Below are positions 12,001 through 14,462 of a DNA stretch of 14,462 nucleotides, piece by piece. The position numbers and the translations under genes are program-made. The stretch's first letter is position 1. Each line of letters starts with the position of its first letter. This DNA is from Chthoniobacteraceae bacterium. GTDB taxonomy: Bacteria > Verrucomicrobiota > Verrucomicrobiia > Chthoniobacterales > Chthoniobacteraceae. Under the pieces are notes generated by a model. The model was not told the DNA's origin, did no database searches, and saw nothing but the letters and a program-made list of their open reading frames with translations. The DNA is taken from contig CANJYI010000022.1 in assembly GCA_947478975.1 (NCBI GenBank), positions 1-14,462 of the forward strand, given 5' to 3'.

Positions 12001-14462
12001 GGCGCCGGCACCCTGGTCAAACAAGGCGGCAATAATCTGACCCTTGGTGTGGCCGTCACGGCTCCCACCGCCAGCAATACGTTCACAGGCGGGATTCTGG
12101 TTCAGGCAGGGACACTACAAGCCGTTGCGGTGGCGCCATTGGGCGGTGGGACACTGATGAGCGGAACCTCTTCCTTTAGCGCGCTGGGTACAAATGCGAT
12201 CACGCTCGCGGGCGGCCAATTGAACGTTCTTTTGGACAGCGGCTCCAGCGAATCGGGGAAGACGTATACCATCCCCAACAACGTGACGCTGACCGGGAAC
12301 GCATCGCTCCTTGTGAACCGAAACATGGGGACTGGCTTGAACACCGTTGTGTTTAACAAGGTGACGCTGGGTAGCCAGGTATTGACCACCGTCAACGGCG
12401 GATCAGCTTCCATGCTGCTCGGGAGTGTCCAAATTACGGGTCTGCCCACCATCAACGCGGCTTCTGGACTGAATCCCAGCATCCAAAACGTGTCTGACTC
12501 TGGGGCGGGACTCTCTCTCATCAAAACCGGAGGCGGCTGGCTCTACTTCAGTGGTTCGCAGTCTCTGAGTGCTGGAAATACCTGGATCAATGCGGACGGC
12601 AGCACGGCCTTTTCAGGGGGGGTGTACGTCAATCCAGGGGCAGCCTTGAGGTTTAGCAACGCGACTTCCCAGGCCGGGATCGGCAACATTTTCCTCAATC
12701 CCGGCGGCATTTTGACCCTCGACGCGCTGGGTCAGATCAACACTGCCGCAGGGCAAAAGGTCGAAGTCCGCAGCACGGCGGCCAGCCCCGGCCAGGTCCA
12801 GCTCAGTGCCGCGTTGGATCCGTCCTCCGTGATTTCCTCAAATTCCACCGGCTTGCTTCTGTTGTCGGCCACGCAAGGCACCGCGCTGAATATGGGAACG
12901 ATCGGCGACGGGTATTTTCAACTCGGAGGGGTTGCGGCTGCGACCTACTCGGCAGCCAGCCTCGGAGCGGGTGCGGGCAGCTTGTATCGGATCGGCGCAG
13001 CCGGCCAGACTCTCACGCTGAGCGGCACCAACGTGCTCACCGGTTCCAACGGCGTGTTGATCGGTTCGCTGGCCTCGCCCGGGAATGTCACACTCACCGG
13101 CGGCAGCAACAACTACACCGGCGGCACCACCATCGCACGGGGCAGCACTCTGACGCTCTCGACCGGCACCACCTTCGCCACCTCCGCCGTAGGCACCGGG
13201 GCGCTGGACGTCTTCGGGACCCTCGCCATCACCGGCAGCACCGGCAGCGTCGCCAATGCGGGCACGTTGACCCTGCATCCGGGCGCCGGTGTGAGCCTTG
13301 CCTATGTCCTCGGCAGCGGTACCGACCGGCTTTCCAACACCGGTTCGCTTTCGCTCAATGGCGCGATGCTCACCCTCACCGGGATCGCCGGCGGCACGCT
13401 CACGGAAAACACGGGCACCCTCGCTTTCGCCCGCGGGGCAAGGATCACCACCACCGGCGGCACCGTCGCGTTGAACACTGCCGGCACGCTGACCCGCTCG
13501 GGCGCCGCCACGCTCGCCTTTGTTCCGACCACCCTCTCCCTGGGCACCTCCGGAGCAGGGGGACAGAGGATTCTCGTCACGGGCGGCACCTCGGTGGCCA
13601 ACGGCATGTTGCCCGCCTACTTCGTCAACGCCACCGACAACCAGTTCGTCACCTACGGCGCGACCGGCTTCATCAACACCACGGGCATCTTGACGCTGGC
13701 CACGGGCACCCTTTCCACCGCCATCACCGGCGGAACGCTCACAGCAGGGACCGCAATTTTGGACATCACCGCCGCCACCACCCTGGCCAACGACGTCTCG
13801 GTGTACGCCCTGCGCACCAACCAGAACCTCAGCAACGGCGCGGGCCAGTTCAACACCCTCACCCTCAGCGGCGGCACGGCGGGCGGCGGGTTGCTTGTCT
13901 ACGGTGCCAATACGATCCAACCAAACATCAAGTCCGGCACTTCCGGCCAGTACGAGCTGCCCGTTTACAACAGCGCCGCGGTGACGCTTTCCGGGGACAT
14001 TTCCGCCACTGGGATCACCAAGTTCGGCACGGGCGTGCTCACCATCGCCAAGGACCAGGGCGATGCGGCCCGCGGCACGGGCCTCGGCTACAACAAGGGC
14101 TGGGTCGTCAACGAAGGGCAGCTGACCCTGAGCACCTTTGGCGGCCTCGGAAACGTGGGCACCTCTGGCAACCCCAACTTGGTCTATCTCAACGCCAGCC
14201 AGAATGGAGCCGCACAGCTCAACCTTACCGTCAACTCCCCGAACCTGGCCGAGTACACCTACACCTCGGGCCGCATCATCGCACTCGACAACGCGGTGCT
14301 CGCCTTTGATCCGGGCGGCAACGACCGCATCCAGGCCATCAATGATGTGGAAGTCCAGTCCACAGGTGGCTCGCTCCTGGACGCCCAGCTCAAGATCAAC
14401 TTCACCACCGCTCGGCCCGGTTCGCTGCTCCAGGCCGGCACGCTGCTGCTGAGCAACGCCGA
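1..14462 (+). CDS. Giant autotransporter-associated beta-strand (PATR) repeat protein, internal fragment open at both ends
   Basis: Frame +1 has no stop in the window, giving 4,820 complete codons plus two bases. The translation is coherent throughout: Gly, Thr, Asn, Ala, Ser, Leu and Val dominate, charged residues are sparse, His is very rare and I found no Cys. At least 17 cores of the form K-x-G-x-G-x-L-x-L and about 13 of the form N-x-[YF]-[TS]-G-G-T-T mark PATR units (TIGR02601/PF12951 family), which stack as turns of a right-handed beta-solenoid. Between them lie recurring modules B, C, D and E, described separately. The family is exported; the role is presumably surface adhesion, matrix or armour, but no catalytic residues or binding site are recognisable. 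The start, signal peptide and C-terminal anchor (autotransporter barrel, PEP-CTERM-like or other) are outside the window. No internal Met looks like a start, because repeat homology continues across all of them. Two-partner-secretion filamentous proteins are an alternative class, but the PATR motifs argue against it. One frame and one gene: very sure. Product class: sure. Function: not known. Confidence 0.93.
7..420 (+). repeat. Module B, copy 1
   Basis: Encodes S-P-I-G-A-G then V-F-P-G-A-I-L-R-L, followed 66 residues after that Phe by the core LNMAAIGTGKGFLGS (from 235), TLGAGAGSTYRLGTGG (ending 357) and VLTGANDLLVGAV (382-420). The window opens just before this copy, probably within a preceding PATR unit. 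The order (P-G-A beta segment, spacer, L-N-M-x-x-I-G-D-G, Y-R-x-G, V-L-T-G) is that of the other four B copies. No function is known to me; the Gly-rich core suggests a distinct rung or cap within the solenoid. Confidence 0.75.
490..600 (+). repeat. PATR unit 1
   Basis: Encodes NTYTGTTTISTSGVLQLG followed by GALVFNGGQIQ, the second half of a classical PATR plus the usual L-V-F-N-G-G tail. The K-x-G half is replaced by the end of module B1 (V-A-L-T-N...G-T-V-A-L). Confidence 0.85.
619..879 (+). repeat. Module E, copy 1
   Basis: Runs from L-R-M-T-Q-P-L-T-I-T-N-A through FSGTFNLAP, a V-R-T-L-T-V strand and LNGAVSS to YFIKAGAGPLVLGN. Copies at 6361 and 7261 show the same order: T-I-x-N or similar, N-L-x-P or gap, R-T-[LI], a G-[AV]-[ML]-S strand and a PATR K-x-G core. 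I read it as the inner-strand half that precedes a PATR unit. Confidence 0.55.
841..999 (+). repeat. PATR unit 2
   Basis: Core FIKAGAGPLVLGN at 841, then AYTPAFTQINAGVIVVNN in the place of N-T-Y-T-G-x-T-T-I-x-A-G, and a LIFNGGGLGFW tail. It overlaps the end of module E1, and about 170 bases of diverged beta-strand sequence follow it. Confidence 0.75.
1171..1332 (+). repeat. PATR unit 3
   Basis: LLKSGMGTLILNG at 1171, then VASVTINAGVLGVSSNAQLG and a V-T-F-S-G-A-S-A-T tail. The Y-T-G-G-T turn is shortened to P-V-A-S-V. Confidence 0.8.
1450..1608 (+). repeat. PATR unit 4
   Basis: IVKTGLGTLLAAGG, then AAVTISGGGVFASNTPTPF, A-T-G-A-T-V-T-L-N-G-G-T-L-S-L. This is the last PATR before module C1, which starts within 25 bases of its end. 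Confidence 0.8.
1630..2322 (+). repeat. Module C, copy 1
   Basis: Begins with T-T-L-T-M-N-A-G-G, then KLALTNLNRANQGFLSV (1711 on), LTNGILAPS (1840-1866), NSIYALRTASNIS (Y at 2029), GGLVLNG, SSNLIFGDP, EALIYTSGG (2209) and closes on NGLTKVGAGNLLLSG. It matches the order of C2-C5. Compared with C4 the N-G-M-x-A-P-W anchor has lost its Trp. The closing K-V-G-A-G-N-L doubles as the start of PATR unit 5. Confidence 0.72.
2284..2400 (+). repeat. PATR unit 5
   Basis: LTKVGAGNLLLSG followed by SGTLAVQQGILTLAGSN. The tail N-L-A-G-Q-S-L-A-F-A-S-L (to about 2475) closely matches D-L-A-G-Q-N-L-S-F-A-A-L after PATR unit 16, showing that C1 and C3 were duplicated together with their downstream units. Confidence 0.82.
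2602..2760 (+). repeat. PATR unit 6
   Basis: LSKSGTGTLTLGAQN, then NNTFSGGVTLNQGGLTV and ALGGGPVLNG: the most canonical unit in the window, with a short T-S-F-T-N-A-G insert between the two halves. Confidence 0.9.
2761..3156 (+). repeat. Module D, copy 1
   Basis: Encodes a series of strands including NLRGPATIDVNWLTTNAG, RFQINNLTLTENTLTLTG, RLLVAGTATLAGAYANFTL and LELAGKVTGPGALNRV. It matches module D3 strand for strand (T-I-x-V, I-N-N-L-T, L-L-V-A-G-T, L-A-G-x-[VI]-x-G-x-G-A-L). It is flanked by PATR units and precedes module B2. Confidence 0.6.
3178..3264 (+). repeat. PATR unit 7
   Basis: NLILDNPLNDYTGGTNITAG then QVQVTANSG. The K-x-G half is degenerate, but the D-Y-T-G-G-T-N-I turn is clear. 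The unit runs directly into the T-P-L-G-T-G opening of module B2. Confidence 0.82.
3265..3759 (+). repeat. Module B, copy 2
   Basis: TPLGTGRVSVFPGGQLLLAGS, then a 66-residue interval from that Phe, identical in length to copy 1, to LNMATIGDGRSFLASG (from 3493), TTLGAGAP, PVYRIGGGG (Y at 3631) and NVFTDNGGIATFVQIGS. In the spacer, AFDPSSILTATTFG resembles ALDPSSVISSNSTG of copy 5, linking these two copies most closely. The V-L-T-G anchor is altered to V-F-T-D. Confidence 0.78.
3793..3951 (+). repeat. PATR unit 8 (degenerate)
   Basis: SVFLRNSNNFTGGMQVAKN, V-Q-I-E-T-G, then TPLGSGAVEVYGTLQNNG. The N-N-F-T-G-G turn is retained and the K-x-G half is lost. About 190 bases of less typical strand sequence (L-R-P-G-G-T-V-V-L, F-Q-L-N-G-G-N-F-T-F) separate it from module C2. 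Confidence 0.65.
4141..4962 (+). repeat. Module C, copy 2
   Basis: Opens with SETIGTLAISKAGQLNV, then ATLTLAGLTRTGPAAAG, a longer spacer than other copies, NTGIVAPWIIDV (4453 on), LNAYALRTTGNITLAAP (Y at 4693), TLTIASGGLIATA, NFGTGGAAEAVIYNTTG and GITKAGAGVLVIQ. With C4 it is the best preserved copy. E-T-[IV]-G-x-L...L-T-R is a signature I recall from other large PATR proteins of Verrucomicrobiota. Confidence 0.76.
4924..5085 (+). repeat. PATR unit 9
   Basis: ITKAGAGVLVIQSVN, then APVTLNAGGLYLQNTFDG. The Y-T-G-G turn is replaced by N-A-G-T-A-I-T-A-P. The unit shares its K-x-G strand with the end of module C2. Confidence 0.8.
5086..5478 (+). repeat. Module D, copy 2 (atypical, charged)
   Basis: Begins LNGGQLNVDSGFG and ends FGGTVSGGL before a PATR K-x-G core, as other D copies do. 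The middle, about 5140-5376, is unusually rich in Arg, Asp, Glu and Lys for this protein (D-G-F-R-R-A-M, L-Q-R-L-K-S-L, G-E-S-M-R-N-G, L-R-D-V-Y). It may be a loop or small insert protruding from the solenoid. Assignment to D rests on position and end strands more than on its interior. Confidence 0.45.
5479..5607 (+). repeat. PATR unit 10
   Basis: LTKYGPASLLLASGSNSYSLG then T-V-I-N-G-D-V-T-A-T-N-V-S-L. The third Gly of the core is replaced (G-P-A-S), and S-Y-S-L-G stands in for Y-T-G-G. The unit runs straight into module B3. Confidence 0.75.
5608..6159 (+). repeat. Module B, copy 3
   Basis: TPFGTGPVTVNPGAMLRI, a longer 83-residue spacer that includes SGDYTGVLSLDTTN, then LNMAALGGGRLWLGNSLN (from 5887), a 40-residue loop, PVYRLGGGG (Y at 6061) and NVLTGTANVQLGA. 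The G-D-G turn is G-G-G here. The loop between the F-L-G-S-like strand and Y-R-L-G is the longest of the five copies. Confidence 0.76.
6214..6354 (+). repeat. PATR unit 11 (degenerate)
   Basis: VQLQNRNDLSSDAMVFVNRD then FALGNATLVFNGGAIQTG. Only the tail (G-N-A-T-L-V-F-N-G-G-x-I-Q) is clearly PATR; it equals the G-A-L-V-F-N-G-G-Q-I-Q tail of unit 1, which likewise follows a module B. Confidence 0.62.
6361..6585 (+). repeat. Module E, copy 2
   Basis: NANRVSMVSEAFTINNYAG, FGGSINLSPSG, TRTITTNGG, ATFQGVMSGAVGTNFIKAG. It aligns well with module E1: both follow B plus an F-N-G-G-x-I-Q tail and both end in F-I-K-A-G. The B-tail-E-PATR block is thus repeated as a unit in turns 1 and 3. Confidence 0.6.
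6547..6711 (+). repeat. PATR unit 12
   Basis: FIKAGNNGLMLSGLNTYLGTT, T-V-S-A-G-A-L-Y-L-G, then a P-L-L-V-T-G-A-N-A-T tail: both halves present, with L-M-L-S-G-L-N-T-Y-L-G-T-T near consensus. Confidence 0.88.
6970..7140 (+). repeat. PATR unit 13
   Basis: SVRLSGNVNGVSTNTYSGGTN, I-R-Q-A-R-V-Q-I-G-A-D-S, and FGTGAVSL as tail. The strand before it (V-D-L-A-G-P-V-T-G-A-G-V-L-Q-L) lacks the Lys of the usual core. Confidence 0.82.
7261..7434 (+). repeat. Module E, copy 3
   Basis: YNLTLGSALNVNNSGSGQS, RTLKVDTTQGVVTLAGALSS, then WSKTGLGTLVLSG. It is shorter than E1 and E2, lacking the F-S-G-x-x-N-L-x-P strand. The second half falls in the stretch of lowest GC that I counted. Confidence 0.5.
7396..7557 (+). 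repeat. PATR unit 14
   Basis: WSKTGLGTLVLSGANTFSLP, then LSITAGMVQISADNNLSTG and AVLAGGVLRVNG: near-consensus protein motif, but encoded with unusual codons for this gene (TTA, AAT, TCT, TCA, ACA). Confidence 0.88.
7663..7890 (+). repeat. PATR unit 15
   Basis: LTKTGNGVLALNPP, then SSLIIGGAPLATAANQTAG, a GGTPFGTGAVSINGG tail and V-L-A-L-N-G-G. The Y-T-G-G turn is absent. It is the last PATR before module C3. Confidence 0.75.
7891..8553 (+). repeat. Module C, copy 3 (degenerate)
   Basis: AQAMTVSIINFGGGSYIQL, LTATALTRNNLGTLTLL (7975 on), ASGMLATPNVFI in place of N-G-M-x-A-P-W (8104), DILAVRTSANIT in place of Y-A-L-R-T (8299), INAGGLILNG, SSNVYFGTLG, EAIVYVRDG (8446) and NFSKSGPGSLLLSG. The order of anchors is intact, but several signature residues have drifted. 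C1 is its nearest relative (S-S-N-x-x-F-G, G-G-L-[VI]-L-N-G). Confidence 0.68.
8515..8730 (+). repeat. PATR unit 16
   Basis: FSKSGPGSLLLSGTGS, then TLQINQGTLSFAGQSSVPS and SGSLDLAGQNLSFAALGG. It is the counterpart of PATR unit 5 after C1. Confidence 0.8.
8857..9021 (+). repeat. PATR unit 17
   Basis: LRLSGIGSLTFGYNNTYTGG, T-T-I-G-A-G-N-I-T-S-A-N, then GTLTVSQYNGLGTGPVTL. It is the counterpart of PATR unit 6. A 21-base exact match to the unit at 13081 covers Y-T-G-G-T-T (8904-8924 and 13113-13133). Confidence 0.9.
9022..9366 (+). repeat. Module D, copy 3
   Basis: LAGGILNLNAPGAGAEV, NVTVAGTSNLGG, STISVASGATNTYAAINN, L-T-V-N-A-P-V-F-N-V, GLLVAGTFSMAGDT, LFLAGRILGTGSALTK. It is the closest relative of D1, and the two sit at the same place in their turns. 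Confidence 0.62.
9367..9525 (+). repeat. PATR unit 18
   Basis: LTKVGAGVLYLSTPAAG, then FSALNALQGTVEIRTTNGD and VLGSGSTPI. The N-x-Y-T-G-G turn is replaced by A-A-N-S-F-S-A-L. The unit joins two consecutive D modules, an arrangement also seen in turn 4. Confidence 0.8.
9526..9897 (+). repeat. Module D, copy 4
   Basis: LLNGGATLNMRHDGDSFGD, SSNVVLSLDRIANASFKT, VQFGQLRFGGAMGGAQL, FTGGLALLGRDAALNV, DGTITGNGTFF. Of the seven copies it is nearest to the form I recall in other large PATR proteins, where L-N-L-R-x-D-G-D is followed by I-x-V-D-R and L-x-I-G-G. The stretch around 9660-9840 is less GC-rich than its flanks. Confidence 0.62.
9898..10041 (+). repeat. PATR unit 19 (degenerate)
   Basis: FFKQGGSELDINTNSTG then ATGGLVLAGGDTYFAGYQGG. 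K-Q-G-G replaces K-S-G-x-G; unit 22 has the same K-Q-G-G variant. It leads into module B4. Confidence 0.65.
10042..10566 (+). repeat. Module B, copy 4
   Basis: TGLGNINIQPGARLFLSGTG, V-D-V-R-S-N, an 85-residue spacer, LPLGSLGDGNWFLGS (from 10321), DLTPGAAFNGLG, ATYRLGGGG (Y at 10456) and NQLTGAYNLVIGA. The L-N-M anchor is changed to L-P-L, while G-D-G and Y-R-L-G-G-G-G are intact. Confidence 0.76.
10612..10758 (+). repeat. PATR unit 20
   Basis: VVFNTAQSYTGLTLVNPGST, F-E-F-R-G-N, then GNATLIVGGTATLG. It sits directly after a module B, as units 1 and 24 do, and like them lacks the K-x-G half. Confidence 0.75.
10759..10908 (+). other. Linker with R-x-G and I-T-L-D-G-G strands between PATR 20 and module C4
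   Basis: GGTLRLDSYFDQAAAGVSRW, then NPITLDGGSLVARGG. The order T-L-R-L-D...R-x-G...P-I-T-L-x-G-G-x-L is a familiar lead-in to an E-T-[IV]-G-x-L-T strand in large PATR proteins. Here the E-A-V-G-T-L-T strand of module C4 follows immediately. Confidence 0.5.
10909..11583 (+). repeat. Module C, copy 4
   Basis: LVEAVGTLTASGGSTLQ, TVTLSLAGLSRGINNAA, LTNGMVAPWMWNAADSQFLT (11146 on), YGEFGF, LNAYALRVDQGITNGAV (Y at 11347), SIASGGLIAAANSPTIS, EALINVASGQ (11482) and IAKSGLGFLSLN. It defines the module best: N-G-M-x-A-P-W, x-F-L-T-Y-G-x-x-G-F and N-A-Y-A-L-R all occur together. Confidence 0.8.
11548..11685 (+). repeat. PATR unit 21
   Basis: IAKSGLGFLSLNAENTGFTG, N-I-A-L-N-Q-G-G-L-T-F, then a S-S-A-G-G-V-G-G tail. 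E-N-T-G-F-T-G-N-I is a slightly expanded Y-T-G turn. Confidence 0.82.
11686..12012 (+). repeat. Module D, copy 5
   Basis: VIMNGYNTTLTLGNTGYSYA, NNVVVQAGNAFVNIS, LGWGGNYGNLTFGG, NTLQINGATNLGPAG, VNLAGLVSGAGTL. The strand order (N-x-V-x-V, x-N-L-T-F-G-G, L-x-I-x-G, L-x-G-x-V-S-G-x-G) is as in D3 and D4. It contains an Asn-rich stretch, N-G-N-Q-N-N-N. Confidence 0.58.
12013..12198 (+). repeat. PATR unit 22
   Basis: LVKQGGNNLTLGVAVTAPT, NTFTGGILVQAGTLQAVAVA, then a S-F-S-A-L-G-T-N-A tail. V-A-P-L-G-G-G-T-L gives it the usual 'L-G' joint. Codon choice becomes less GC-rich from here to about 12660. Confidence 0.87.
12199..12510 (+). repeat. Module D, copy 6
   Basis: ITLAGGQLNVLLDSGSSESG, YTIPNNVTLTGNASLLVNRN, VVFNKVTLGSQVLTTVNG, ASMLLGSVQITGLPTIN. 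The V-N-R-N stands where D4 has L-D-R-I, and V-F-N-K-V-T-L-G-S where D4 has V-Q-F-G-Q-L-R-F-G-G. The final strands (L-N-P-S-I-Q-N-V-S) are shorter than in other copies. Confidence 0.6.
12517..12672 (+). repeat. PATR unit 23
   Basis: LIKTGGGWLYFSGSQSLSAG, then FSGGVYVNPGAALRFSNATS. An aromatic W-L-Y-F strand replaces the usual T-L-x-L. Between the halves there is an insert, N-T-W-I-N-A-D-G-S-T-A. Confidence 0.78.
12673..13065 (+). repeat. Module B, copy 5
   Basis: AGIGNIFLNPGGILTLDALG, KVEVRSTAASPGQVQL, ALDPSSVISSNSTG, LNMGTIGDGYFQLGG (from 12886), SLGAGAGSLYRIG (Y at 12985) and NVLTGSNGVLIGS. With copy 1 it is the most compact; R-I-G-A-A-G replaces R-I-G-G-G-G. Confidence 0.78.
13081..13242 (+). 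repeat. PATR unit 24
   Basis: GNVTLTGGSNNYTGGTTIA, then STLTLSTGTTFATSAVGTG and A-L-D-V-F-G-T-L-A-I-T-G. As after other B modules, the K-x-G half is missing and the N-x-Y-T-G-G-T-T half is perfect. Confidence 0.88.
13249..13398 (+). other. G-T-L-x-P-G-A-x / D-x-L-x-x-x-G-x-L strand pair of PATR proteins
   Basis: NAGTLTLHPGAGVSLAYVLG, then GTDRLSNTGSLSLNGAMLTL and T-G-I-A-G-G. In autotransporter-like proteins a G-x-L-x-P-G-x-S-x-G segment followed by D-x-L-x-V-x-G-x-x-x-L-x-G-x-L often closes a block of PATR units; this fits that pattern loosely. It is the only such segment I could pick out in the window. Confidence 0.5.
13399..14049 (+). repeat. Module C, copy 5
   Basis: LTENTGTLAFARGARI, VALNTAGTLTRSGAATLAFV, SVANGMLPAYFVNATDNQFV (13591 on), T-Y-G-A-T-G-F, DVSVYALRTNQNLSNGAG (Y at 13804), TLTLSGGTAGGGLLVYGAN, YELPVYNSAAVTLSGDISAT and ITKFGTGVLTIA. 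A-P-W has become L-P-A-Y; the Y-A-L-R-T-N-Q-N-L anchor is intact. Nearest relative is C4 (N-G-M, D-x-Q-F-[LV]-T-Y-G-x-x-G-F). Confidence 0.77.
14014..14160 (+). repeat. PATR unit 25 with a charged turn
   Basis: ITKFGTGVLTIAKDQGDAAR, then KGWVVNEGQLTLSTFGGLG. The N-T-Y-T-G-G turn is replaced by a charged stretch of about 20 residues (K-D-Q-G-D-A-A-R...Y-N-K), the only such loop among the units read here. Confidence 0.72.
14161..14462 (+). repeat. Module D, copy 7 (cut by the window end)
   Basis: VYLNASQNGAAQLNLTVNS, ALDNAVLAFDPGGNDRIQAI, NDVEVQSTGGSLLDAQLKIN, LLQAGTLLLSNA. Position after C5 and the strands A-x-L-x-F-D-x-x-x-x-x-R-I...D-V-E-V...L-L-x-A-G-T-L-L-L agree with D1 and D4. It has more Asp and Glu than other copies. 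The gene continues beyond the window. Confidence 0.5.

Noticed and set aside
1..14462. Calcium-binding RTX nonapeptide repeats
   Set aside because: The protein is rich in Gly, Asn and Asp-containing turns, but I found no tandem G-G-x-G-x-D-x-x-x series.
1..14462. Tandem DNA repeats, CRISPR array or insertion sequence
   Set aside because: The repetition is at protein level with variable spacing; there are no regularly spaced identical DNA repeats, no terminal inverted repeats and no transposase reading.
1..14462. Filamentous haemagglutinin-type (two-partner secretion) exoprotein
   Set aside because: No TPS N-terminal domain or FhaB-type repeats are visible, and the K-x-G-x-G-x-L / N-T-Y-T-G-G-T-T pattern is that of PATR. 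The missing N-terminus leaves a small residual doubt.
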